A stretch of 64,000 nucleotides of DNA from Neoceratodus forsteri (Eukaryota > Chordata > Ceratodontiformes > Ceratodontidae): positions 816,475,001 through 816,539,000 of the forward strand of contig CM057459.1 in NCBI GenBank assembly GCA_016271365.2, given 5' to 3'. How positions within the stretch are numbered: the first letter of the stretch is position 1; the number at the start of each line of letters is the position of its first letter. The notes beneath the pieces are model-generated. The model did no database searches. It was not told where the DNA came from and saw nothing but the letters and a program-made list of their open reading frames with translations. Made by a program: the position numbers and the translations under genes. Shown here one piece after another: positions 1-9,852 of this stretch.

Positions 1-630
1 GAATTCACTTAATGTGTTGTGTCAGTGATGACCTCATTATTGATTTTTAGTTGTTTGGGGATTGTTGATTAATATGACGTTTTTCAGGCATTTTTACAAT
101 TCTCCAGAATTTAGTGTGTTCTTTCATTTTCCTCTATTATTTTCAGCCAGTAGTTTAATTTCATGGCAATGTTTAGCTTGCTACATCAATTCCTCTTCTG
201 CTTGGATACTATTTAATAATTTATCTGTTTTTTTGACTCCGGCAGTAGCCCACAGCCTATCCCTCTCATGTAATGTCATTTGCAGTTTGGGTGTCAACCA
301 TGGACAAGAGCTCATTCAAAGTTTTCTTAATGACAGGGGTGGGCATTTTTGTTAACTACAGAAAGAAAGAGGTTATTAGAATACATGGCTGCTTCCTCTA
401 CTATAGGCAGCAGCTTCAGACATGATCAGTTAGTAGCTGTAAGGCGATGCAATTATGCATACTTGCTGTAATGTTTGAAGCACCATTTTTTAATAAATCA
501 GGGTGAGGGGGCATATTTTTTGACATATCAAACACAGCCTGAAGTATGATTACTGATGTCACTGCTGAAGGATGCAGCATGATTATTCTTCTGGGACAAC
601 TAAAATTGTGCAGGGTCTACATCAGAAGCC
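1..630. other. Anonymous AT-rich DNA, no gene seen
   Basis: No coding frame with a recognisable domain, no tRNA-like structure and no clear repeat was seen. The window opens with GAATTC, an EcoRI site, which could reflect a clone end or chance. Confidence 0.5.
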
Positions 631-635
631 CTACA

Positions 636-1085
636 AGGAGGCACTTGAAGACCTGAATATGTGCACCTTGGAAGAGAGGACAGAGGGGGGATATTATACA
701 GATTTTTAAATGCATCACAGGGGTAAATAAGGTACAGGAAGGATGTATTTTTTTAGAAACAAAATGTGTTCAAGGACAAAGGGGCACTATAAGAAGCTGG
801 AGGGAGGGGGTAGATTCAGGAGAGATGTGAGGACGTACTTCTTCATAGAAAGAATGGTGGATTCCTGGAACAGTCCTCCAGCAGAAGTGGAAGGGATGAA
901 AACTGTGGTGGGGTACAAGAATGTATGGGACTGGAATAAGGGAATCTTAGGGAAGGGGGGTGAATGGGCCAGAGATCAAGAAGTAGCTGTGGTTATACTA
1001 TAGGCAGGGAAAAATAAGCAAACTAGGTGGGCCAAGCAGTCCATATTTGTCAGCAAATTCAATGTTTCTATGCCAATTAATAAGT
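636..1085 (+). mobile_element. CR1-like LINE, 3' end fragment
   Basis: The conceptual translation carries the typical C-terminal tail of CR1 reverse-transcriptase proteins: an LEER-type block, then KLEGGGRFRRDVRTYFF, then a W-N-x-P-P-A-E block. The DNA then runs into the CR1 3' UTR style (gtgggccaagcagtcc) and ends near a tctatg-type terminus. Several stops lie in the upstream part of the frame, so it is a dead 5'-truncated copy. The same tail recurs at 12.3-12.7 kb, 41.6-42.0 kb, 56.2-56.4 kb and 57.3-57.55 kb. Family assignment rests on the tail and its repetition here. Confidence 0.75.
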
Positions 1086-1117
1086 AACATGTGAAGTAAA
1101 AGGCATGATCAGGGTTT

Positions 1118-1435
1118 TTAGACTGGGCTTTGCATGTCCTTGAATACCTGAATCAGGCCAAATTCATTGCAGGTCTTTTGTAAGCTGTCAGACACTGTTG
1201 TGAACAAATCCAAGGTTATGTCATCTATGACAAGAGTTTCATTGTTATGGATTTTGAAGAACTGCTCCAAGATTTTATGACCAGGGTTTAGGGGCTCTAT
1301 AACATCCAAGCACATCTGTATCCTCTTGATGTTACAATGTTTTTCACAGTGCAATGCATTCAAAGGTTTTAGGTTCAGTGAGGAGCTAAGATGTGTATGT
1401 CTGTGTTTACCAGTATTGTAGATGACAATCTCCAC
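1118..1435 (-). pseudogene. Possible LINE endonuclease fragment
   Basis: A 105-residue open frame on the minus strand ends with a stretch resembling the exonuclease-III-like endonuclease of LINEs: a hydrophobic run, DD, then LDLF and C-x-x-F-G-L-x-Q. In that family this is the GDFN-x-D-L-L block followed by the F-x-L-x-Q block. The match is weak and no flanking RT is attached, so it could be chance. A profile search against LINE endonucleases would decide. Confidence 0.3.
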
Positions 1436-1449
1436 ACCAACTAGTACTA

Positions 1450-1742
1450 TCTATTCTGATGAGACTGTAGCCAGGTAATAGTAGCTCACCATTACTAACA
1501 GACCTACTGTATTTAGGCATGTTTCAGTTATTATGCTTAACACATTGGCTGGCTAAATAGGTGTGATGAGTACAAATGGTAGTTGCTATTGATGGGGGTG
1601 TTACCACTGTACTCCAATTACTGTATTATGATGGTATGAGTGTTGGATGTGGGGTAGTATCACTTAATGTTAGAACAGCTGTTTTTTATGCACGATCAGG
1701 TGACAGTGCTAGAGTGGATACAAAGTGTTATTTGCAACATAA

Positions 1743-1795
<53 letters not shown>

Positions 1796-2084
1796 TGGGT
1801 GATACTGAAGGCTAGGGATAGTAATACTGAGTCAGGTTAAGTGAAACATAATATCATGGGGTGCCATGGAATATTGTTTAGGGCAATGGAGATGGCAGGG
1901 TGAAGTTTTACACTGAATATCATCAGTTATAGGTGGATTTCCATCCATGCTTACCATAATATCCATTTCTGTTAGCTCCAGTGTTGTTGATGAAGAGGTA
2001 TTTATTACATATGGCTCTCTAGAAACTTCAGGATTTTTCCACCTTATTACTGTAGTTGTTTGTCAATTTGATAGCCTCAGCTTA
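1450..2084. other. Anonymous DNA with a (GT)n tract
   Basis: Apart from the microsatellite listed separately, I see no gene or recognisable transposon here. It ends at the 8-bp target duplication of the hAT-like element. Confidence 0.5.
1744..1791. repeat. (GT)n microsatellite
   Basis: About 23 uninterrupted GT dinucleotides follow aatgc. A shorter (TG) run lies near 2852-2870 inside the hAT-like element. Confidence 0.97.
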
Positions 2085-2092
2085 TTAGGTAT
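2085..2092. repeat. Left target-site duplication of the hAT-like element
   Basis: TTAGGTAT, paired with CTAGGTAT at 5661-5668 (7 of 8 identical). Confidence 0.7.
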
Positions 2093-2262
2093 TAGAGATG
2101 GGCGAAGTGGCCCCAATTCACTCCGCGAAGTGATCCGCTGAGTGAAGGAATTGGTATGCCCCACAATGTGTGAAGTGGAGTACTTCGCATTATAGTGGGT
2201 AACGTGAAGTCCATTAAAACAATAACTTTGCGTTATTCCACCTTCCCAAACCAGTATTCTTA

Positions 2263-2296
2263 AGGTGAAGTACATTGAAAACAATGTACTTCACCT
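2263..2296. repeat. Perfect 15-bp inverted repeat (hairpin)
   Basis: aggtgaagtacattg (2263-2277), a 4-nt A loop, then its exact reverse complement (2282-2296). The second block of the hAT-like element has the same hairpin with an arm mismatch at about 4259-4292. It is part of the transposon body and not obviously a terminator. Confidence 0.9.
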
Positions 2297-3328
2297 CACT
2301 TCACCTTGTTTTTAGGCTCCAAAGGAGAAGTTTGCAGTGATTCATGGGATTTCATGTCACATGGGCTCTAGATTGTTCTGCACAGCCTCAGTTTGGGGTA
2401 GTGTGTTAAGAAGCTGTAGGAGACAGTCTGCTATGAGAGCTCGCTGCAATTCAAACCTTCCAAAAGCTATTAAAAAAGCCTTTTTGAGTCTTTTTTTGCT
2501 GAAACTTTGGTTTGTCAATTGTAGGAAACCCTCCTGTGCTCATATCATTGACCATTGCAGATTTTGAATGTTAATGTATAACATACAGTCTGTTTACTGA
2601 GAGACAGTGGAAGTATACTTTGGCGGAGGGGCATATCTGTGGTGTAGGTAGCTTAACTTGGAGAAAAAGTCAGTTATTTCTGTTTTGGTGATATTTTTCT
2701 TATAAATGTGTTAATGTACACACAGTAATATTTTCAATAATTCTTGCCATTTTTTTGCTGATTGTTGTGGTGCATCAGTGCATAATTTTAGTTTGTTTAA
2801 AATATGTGGTTATATTACTGAAATTTTCAATTTGCTGCACATTACTTAATGTGTGTGTGTGTGTGTGTGTGAGTATGTGTGTGACGCATGTCATCAAATC
2901 AGACACATAGTAATTTCAGCAATGTGAACCTGCTATCCACTGTAGCTGTGTGATTTTGTACTTCTTTTGGTATCTTTACTGGTACTAGTAATAGTGACTG
3001 TTACTGCAACAGTGCAGTACACTCCCAGCCCCACCCAACTGGCAAACTTATTCTTTTCCAGATTTGAATTTCTGATGGTGAGCACTGGTTAGGTGTTGTG
3101 CCTTTGTGTCTGCATCTCTTCAGTGCACAGGGCAATCTTAATCTGTCTGTGCATTTGCATTTCTTTAGGGCCCAATCTCCATCTGTAATGTAAGTCACAG
3201 TTGTTTATTTGGCTTCCCTTCAGAGTACTGGACAGGTGTGGTGCATACTTCTGCATGAACATTGTACTCATTAATATGAGTTTTTAAGTCAGGACCATCA
3301 TCACGAGTCACTCATGATAAAAATCATC

Positions 3329-4045
3329 TTCTTCATCATCACGGTCACAAATGCAGCCACAAATCACGATTCATGATCACGTCATGAATCACAACATTAA
3401 TTTTGTTACTTGGATGTATTGTAAGCCTGTTTTGTAGTATCTCTCCAGGTTTCACCACCATTCGGGGAAGTACAGCCATAGGCATTTGAATTCTCAATAC
3501 AGTTTCATATTGGTTAACTCACACCATCGACACTGAATCACGTTCTTCATCATCACTGTCACAAATGCAATTGCAATTCACGATCACATCACGAATCGCA
3601 ACATTAGTATTTTTTCTAGTTACTTGGATGTATTGTAAGCCTGTTTTGTATTACCTCTCCGGGCTTCACCACCCCACCATTGTACTCATTGATATGTGTT
3701 TTTAAGTCAGGGAGTTTTAAGCTACAGCTCATCAGGGAAGTATAGCCATAGGCATTCACATTCCCAATAAAGTTTCATATTGGTTATCTCACACCATCAA
3801 CACCGAATCAAATTCTTCATTATCACAGTCAGAAATACAGTCACAAATCACAATTCATGATCACGTCACAAATCACAACGTTAATTTTTTTTTGTAGTTA
3901 TTTGGCTCTATTGTAAGCCTGTTTTGTAGTATCTCTCCAGACTTTATGACCCCACCATTGTACTCATTAATACATGTTTTTAAGTCAGGGAGTTTTGTGC
4001 TGCAGTTCATCGGGGAAGTACAGCCATAGGCATTCACATTCCTTC
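3329..4045. repeat. Three-copy tandem repeat, unit ~270 bp
   Basis: The marker ttcttcat(c/t)atcac recurs at 3329, 3543 and 3813. Each copy is followed by a cacaaatcac/atgatcacgtca block, 'tgtaagcctgttttgta', a 'ctctccag' block and 'gggaagta(c/t)agccataggcatt'. The first interval is shorter because a ~55-bp piece is missing from the first copy. It lies inside the hAT-like element, between its duplicated halves. Confidence 0.85.
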
Positions 4046-5144
4046 CTGTACAGCATGTGAGTTACAGTACTATAAGTAGTGGTGGGCAAAGTGGCCCCAA
4101 TTTGCTCCACAAAGTGATTCATGGAGTAACGTGGAACCCGAAGAGTACTTCACAATGTGAAGCTGAGTACTTTGCTTCATAATGAGGAGTGCAAGTCCAT
4201 TGAAACCAATGACTTTGTACTATTCCGTCTTCCCCAAGCCACTTCTCCACCAATTTTAAGGTGAAGTACATTGAAATCAATGTAATTCACCTCACTTCGC
4301 CTTGTAATTGAGCTCCAAATGAAATTCTGCAGTGATTCATGGGATTGCAGGCACATGGGCTCCAGATTGTTCTGCACAGCCTCAGTTCTGGCCTGGGTAG
4401 CGTCTGTGTAGTGGTAGCTGGAGACAGTTTGCTCTCAAAGCTCTGCAGTTCAAAACCTCTAACAGCTGTTTAAAATGCCTTTTTGAGTCATTTATTTTGC
4501 TCAAAATTTACTAGGAAACCCTTCTGTACTCATATCATTGAGTGATTATTGGTGTGTGTGGATTTTGAATGTTAATTTAGAACAGTCAGTCTGTGTACTG
4601 TGAAATGTGCTTTGGGGGAAGGGCTTATTTGTGGTGTAGGTACATTAACTGGAAGAAAAAGGCAGTATTTCTGTTTTGGTTATATTTTTCTTGTATAATT
4701 GTGTTAATGAGCACACAGTAATATTTTCAGTAATTCTTGAATTTTTTTTTCTGATTGTTGTGGCGCAGCAGTGTATAATTTGTCTGTTTAAAACATTTGG
4801 TTATATTACTAAATGTTTTCAATTTGGTACGCATTACTTGTAGTGTGTTTGTGAGTGTGTGTGCGATGTGTGCCATTAAATCAGACACCTTTTATTGTGC
4901 CATAGAGTAATTGCAGCAGTGTGAACCTGCTATTCACCACACCTGCATGAATTTTGTATACTGCTTTATGGTATCTTTACTGGTAGTGGATTGTTTCTGC
5001 CCTGCACTAATCCCCCAACTGGCAACATTTATTCCTTTCCAGATTTGGATTTGTGACTTGTGTGCACTAGTTAGGTGTTGTTGTGCCTTTTCGTATGCAT
5101 CTCTTGAGTACGCAGAGCAATCTTAATCTGTCTGTGCATTTGCA

Positions 5145-5475
5145 GTGCACCATTAATTCTGGGAGACTGCATTTCTTGTTACACTCTCATTTCACTTCGT
5201 CAGCACTGGAGAATTTTCTTGACACAAGACAGTAGCATTTCATCAGCAGTGGGAAATTTTCTGGACACAAGACAGTAGCATTTCGGGGATGCACATTAAT
5301 TCTGGTGACTCTGTGTGTGACCGCTGCACGCATGACTGAGTGCACCATTAATTCTGGGAGATTTTGCATTTCTTGTTATGGTCTCATTTCACTTCGTCAG
5401 CACTGGGGAGTTTTCTGGACACAAGACAGTAGCACTTTGGGGATGCACATTAATTCTGGTGACTGTGTGTGTGGG
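5145..5475. repeat. Two-copy tandem repeat, unit ~195 bp
   Basis: gtgcaccattaattctggga starts at 5145 and again at 5340. Each is followed by the same cacttcgtcagcactgg, 'ggacacaagacagtagca' and 'ggggatgcacattaattctgg' blocks. An extra partial copy of the middle block sits inside the first unit. Confidence 0.85.
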
Positions 5476-5660
5476 GGGGTGCTGCCAATATTGTTGTCAC
5501 TCCGCCTTACTTCACATTTAAAGTGGAATGACAATGTGAACTAATAATAACAAGGCAAAGTGAGCCTTTCCTATGGGGCACTCCACGTAGCGAAGTGCCA
5601 ACGTGAAGTGGCCACTTTGCGTTTACTTCATAGGAGGATTTTAAATTCACTGCATCTCTT

Positions 5661-5668
5661 CTAGGTAT
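5661..5668. repeat. Right target-site duplication of the hAT-like element
   Basis: CTAGGTAT, paired with TTAGGTAT at 2085-2092. Confidence 0.7.
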
Positions 5669-6006
5669 AGATATCCAAATGTCAGGGTGCCACCTGTCCA
5701 GTGAGCCCGAATCTGCCTCAGAGACACACTACAGTATTTTACCTAAAAACAACAAATAATAAAGTTGAAATCTCGGTGAAGATGGGGGCTATGAGTGGGA
5801 AACACTGCTTGAAATTGTGGGCATCATTTGGGATGTGAACAGTTTCCTTGTGCAAGTATGAGGCCCCAGTGGAAAAACTGTGAACAACAGTTCTGGACTG
5901 GTTGGGCTTATAAGAGAAATACAGTGTTCTTCTTTTGAACTTTATCCTCTGGAGCAGGCCCACCAAGTGCAGCCATTTTAAACATTTCTATAGTACTAAG
6001 ACAAAG
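5669..6006. other. Anonymous spacer
   Basis: No recognisable gene or transposon between the hAT-like element and the SINE. A 75-residue minus-strand frame has no recognisable domain. Confidence 0.4.
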
Positions 6007-6195
6007 GAGGCAGTATAATACAGTGGTTTAAGGCTCTGAGCTGCAAATCTGGAGACCTGGGTTTGAATTCCACAGCCCCCACTTGCATACTGTGTGACCC
6101 TGAGCAAGTCACTTAACTTCTTTGTGCTCCCAGGTCACACCTGTAAACAAGCTTTCAGCTTAGTGTGCCTCTCCTGTTAAAAAAATAAATAAAAT
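6007..6195 (+). mobile_element. tRNA-derived MIR/CORE-like SINE
   Basis: The head has a tRNA-like promoter with a B box gggtttgaattcc (6059-6071). It is followed by the MIR-like core tgtgtgaccctgagcaagtc, 'acttaacttctttgtgctccca' style sequence and a tail ending in aaataaataaaa. Related copies lie at 7798-7974 (-), 12956-13050 (+, fragment) and 34752-34915 (-). The resemblance to the mammalian MIR core is by eye; the exact family is unknown. Confidence 0.8.
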
Positions 6196-7070
6196 TATCA
6201 CTACTCTTGGTGATATAGGTATTCTTGTGGCAGAAGAGAGTGCTGCATTAGTGACCAAGAGATTTTTTTTCCTCTTTATTTATTTTTAAGGTAAGAAAAA
6301 TGTTATTTTGAGGGCATTCGTGTGGGAGATGATTGTTTTTAGAATGTTATTGTTTCTTATTTTTTGATTTTATTGTTATTGTATTTGTTTATTAAGATCT
6401 TATGAGGCTATGAGCAAATCTGCCCATTTTCATAGATGAGCAGACAGATGCAGTCGGGAAAAGGGGGAGGGGTTATAATCGTACCATGCATGAACCATTA
6501 CAATGCAGACAGAAAGTGTGATATACAGCAAAGACAAGTTAAGCAATATGGCATATTATAGACATTTAGAGGTGCCTGAGGTACATAACAAGTCCCATAA
6601 TTTGGTTTTGAAAACAGAGAAAGACTGAGATAGGTCAGATAATTTTGTTAATTTTATTTTAGAGTCAGTGTGTGTTTATCAGAATATGACAGAATTAAAA
6701 TAGTTGTGACTGCTAATATCTAAGGTGTGGACATGTTTGGTTTGATTTTATCTGGTGCAATTGTGAGTGGAGTATGTTGAGTTTAGAAGGAGCTTTATAT
6801 CTTTAGAGACCAATGCTTAAGGACCTACTTATCTGGTGAACTTAGAAGGCTATGTCCCATTTTGTACTTGGTTTCTCAGCACCCAGACAGCATGGTCTGA
6901 AAATGTACATCCCTCAGGATATTCCATAATGGGAGGCTGAAGAAGAGGGGCATAAATGAGGAGACAAGAATAAAGGCAAGATCTAAGAGACCATCATTAA
7001 GATCTTCTGCCATAGTTCCTGTGCCCCTTCAGAAGTCACCAGGTTTGGTGTTTAGGGCAGCCATGTTGCA
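6196..7070. other. Anonymous DNA
   Basis: AT-rich, with no coding frame of note and no terminal repeats. Possibly decayed repeat sequence. Confidence 0.4.
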
Positions 7071-7079
7071 CAGGTGAGG

Positions 7080-7487
7080 GTGATTTTAATTAAAGTCTGA
7101 CTGGTCATGAGTAAAACTGCCATTTTGAAGGCTGTAACTCTGATTTCTGGCTCGGACATGGTTTGTGTGTTTGAGACCTTGTTTGGGGACAATGCCAGTA
7201 TTAGATCCCTGAACTAGTCCCACCATGATTCTTAGTCATTCACTGCCCTTGCAGGGAAAGTAGGAGGGGGAGTGGCCTTCATTCATAAATTGGACCTGAA
7301 GGGTATGGCAGTCCCATCAAATGAGCTGAGTACATTGCTAGGTGTGGAGATACTGTTTTCATCATTCATGGGCATTAAAGAACCTGAGCATTTTTTTGTG
7401 AAAATAAAAAGTTTACTAGAAACAGCAAACATTGGTAGTTGAGTTCTTCCTGGGACAATTAGCGTTTTGAGTGCTTAGCCTTCTAGT
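7080..7487. repeat. ~405-bp repeat, copy 1 (order B-A)
   Basis: Block B (about 7080-7334, from attttaattaaagtc to gggtatggcagtcc and on to aatgagctga) is followed by block A (about 7335-7487, from attgctaggtgtgga through 'tttactagaaacagcaaa' to 'agccttctag'). Both blocks recur at 18805-19226, but there A precedes B. The order is circularly permuted, as expected for pieces cut from a tandem array or from a circle. No coding content. Confidence 0.75.
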
Positions 7488-7740
7488 TTTGTGATGAGTT
7501 CTGAGGCTGAAGCACCCTGGCTTAGCACCAACACTCAACACTACTGGGCACACACACATCCCTTGTTCAGAGTTGGTAGTAGCCTGACTGTGCACAGCCA
7601 GGAACATCCTGCTCTGCAAGATGTTGAGAGTTCAATTAAATTGCTCATACTACACATTGGTAGTTACTACCTTGCAGATTAATACTGTCTTTGGTAAAAC
7701 TGCTCACATCCAACTCTCAAGTACAACACACTGAGCATCC

Positions 7741-7747
<7 letters not shown>

Positions 7748-7799
<52 letters not shown>
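7748..7799. repeat. (AT)n microsatellite at a SINE tail
   Basis: About 25 AT dinucleotides directly abut the 3' tail of the minus-strand SINE, suggesting expansion from the SINE's A/T-rich tail. Confidence 0.95.
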
Positions 7800-7801
<2 letters not shown>

Positions 7802-7974
7802 TAACCAGGAGAGACACACTAAGCTGAAGCTTGTTTACAGGTGCAACCTGGGAGCACAAGGAAGTTAAGTGACTTGCTCAGGATCACACAATATGCAAGT
7901 GGGGGTTGTGGGATTCAAACCCAGGTCTTCAGGTTTGCAGCTCAGAAACTTAAACCACAGCATTATAATGCCTC
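7798..7974 (-). mobile_element. tRNA-derived MIR/CORE-like SINE, antisense
   Basis: Reverse complement of the same SINE as 6007-6195. The B box reads gggtttgaatccc on the minus strand, followed by tgtgtgatcctgagcaagtc and 'acttccttgtgctcccagg'. The tail points towards 7798 and merges with (AT)n. Confidence 0.8.
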
Positions 7975-8189
7975 ATCTTCATTGGAGAATGAGTGAATGA
8001 GGGAGTGTGAAGGCTTCTCCCTCTTCTCCCCTTTCCACTTCCCTTCCTCAGCTCAGGCCTCTGGCATGAACTGCCAATTTGACTATAGCTCTCTGACAAA
8101 GCCAACCTGTGGCTGCACCCACCACCTGGCAGAGCCAAACCCAGGCTGCCCTCACCTCCTGCATGCCTGCTTGTCTTGCCCCTGACAAA

Positions 8190-8600
8190 CATAATGATTC
8201 CAACCTTATTCTTACTTCCAACCTTGCTCTCACTTAACCTATATCCCCCTTACTTATGCCAACAAATTCTACTCTCCTCCTGCTATCCACCAGTAGTCAT
8301 TCCTAACCTACCTCCTGAATCTCTTGATACCCTGTTTTAGCATGTATTGCTGCAATTTAATGATGTTAAAGAATGAATGGCTCTTAGACCCTCTCTGTAT
8401 ATATTGTTTTGTCATGTAAAAATACTCACCTGATATTTGCACCAGATGTTTGCACCTATTCAAATGAGTCTCTAACCCTTATGCTTTATCTGTATGTATT
8501 GTAATTTTGAACTTGATGTGGAACCTATGTAAAAGAGTCCCTGACACACAGGTAATTGTAATCAGAGAACTCAATACATAAAAATAAATAAATAAATAAA
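8190..8600 (+). mobile_element. LINE 3' UTR with (AAATA)n tail
   Basis: Non-coding sequence ends in ataaaaataaataaataaataaa. Its layout (a C/T-rich start, then TG/AT-rich sequence, then 'gagtccctgac' shortly before the tail) resembles the 3' ends of the L2-like LINEs at 18.2-18.66 kb and 43.3-43.68 kb. The coding part is absent or unrecognisable upstream. Confidence 0.5.
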
Positions 8601-8653
8601 AATATCATAGCACCACTAATGCAGGTCTAGAGAAACCTGTATGTCTAACCTCC

Positions 8654-9852
8654 ATGGATGTTTTAGCAATGAGAAAAGAGCAAGCTTTAACTAAATTTGG
8701 AAATGACCATAACCTAAAACAATTAGATACTGCCTCTGATTTAAAAATTCTATTCACGAAATTAGAAAAACTATCTACATATGAAATGAATAATCTATGT
8801 AATGTCATTACTAAGCAAAGAGAAAGGCCCCAAAGGACAGACCATAGCCAGGAATTTGATAATCAGATACTCAGAGCAGATTTGTCTCTTTTTTTGTGCA
8901 AAGCTCCTGTTACAGGCAAAAAGAAAAAGAAAGCAAGACATGCAGGAGGAAAACCTGCAGGAGCAAGGGATGTAGGAGGTCAAGAGGGGTGGATGGAGCC
9001 AGAAACAAGGAGAAGAGGATAAATTTAAAATAATGTGTCAAACCTAACATTATTAGATTCTCAAAAGAAAATATTCTTAAAGGGTCTATCATTAGTGCCT
9101 ACCCTGAAGGTAGACAAATTACAAATTCAAGTACACCTGTTCTGGGTCTTCAGAAAGGTAGACCTAAGGGATTATTTTTCAAAGGACGATCTTCAAAAGC
9201 AACACTAGGCATCAGCAAAGAAGAATCAACAACAGTAGGGGCCTCTGTGAGATCTGAATTTACTGACAGCACTTGCATCGAAGAAAATGAAAACTCACTG
9301 GAGGAGGTACAGTGAGTGATTTTAACCTTGCAGAATGTTTGCAGGTTACCCCTGCTGATTATTTGACTGATATGTATCCAGAAGACCTGGCCTACGTAGC
9401 TGCCTTAGAAAAATTATTAAACGGCAATATCATGGCTGAAAAATTACTCTAATGCTTGCAGATATGGACAGAGATGAATTTAATATTATTAGAAAGACTT
9501 TGTTTAAAAATTGGTCTTATTTTTGCCCTGCAATTAACTTTAATGTTAACATAAAAGCTTTTGAGAATGCATAAAAAACAATGCCAATTATCACAATGAC
9601 CTGAGTGCTGACGAAAATGGAGATTTAATGGAGTTAATGAACTTATACAATTTAATTATTAAGCAGGCAGACAAAGGGGGTAATTTGGTTCTGATGACTG
9701 CAGAATAATATGAAAAATGTGTCCTTAAACTTTTATAGAAAGTAGGGGATTACAAAAAATTGAACTTTGACCAAACTCAGATTGAAATATATACATTTGT
9801 ACATTCTGGAAGAAGATGGCTTAATTTCAGAAGAGGAATTTGAGTATCACCA
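8654..9852 (+). pseudogene. PLE reverse transcriptase, N-terminal part
   Basis: An open frame from 8654 to 9022 (122 residues, basic KKKKK near its end) is followed by broken frames whose order matches the N-terminal half of Penelope-like proteins. A KGLSLVPT block is followed by a hydrophobic/basic RKVDLRDYF stretch, then IIKQADKGGN (a hallmark before the RT core) and EEDGLISEEEF at the point where the CR1 is inserted. In PLEs the last block leads directly into the PKxHK motif, which here resumes at ~12760, on the far side of the CR1. Confidence 0.75.

Larger units (their letters stand above)
2093..5660. mobile_element. Non-autonomous hAT-like transposon, internally duplicated
   Basis: The left end begins tagagatgggcgaagtggcc, and the right end, read on the other strand, begins aagagatgcagtgaa. 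These are short imperfect TIRs of hAT type. The flanks are TTAGGTAT (2085-2092) and CTAGGTAT (5661-5668), an 8-bp duplication with one mismatch that fits the hAT consensus nTnnnnAn. Further in, gcaaagtggccacttca near the right end mirrors gcgaagtggccccaattca on the left. There is no transposase frame. The interior holds two copies of a ~1.07-kb block (2096-3160 and 4080-5145), a three-copy ~270-bp repeat between them and a two-copy ~195-bp repeat after the second block. Mobilisation in trans by an hAT transposase is inferred. Confidence 0.75.

Noticed and set aside
1..6. EcoRI site at the very start
   Set aside because: Possibly a clone boundary, but a single site proves nothing biological.
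1744..1791. Cys-Val repeat protein across the (GT)n tract
   Set aside because: An artefact of translating a microsatellite.
6059..6071. A functional tRNA gene
   Set aside because: The B box is tRNA-like, but the downstream MIR-like core and A-rich tail and the other copies show it is a SINE head.
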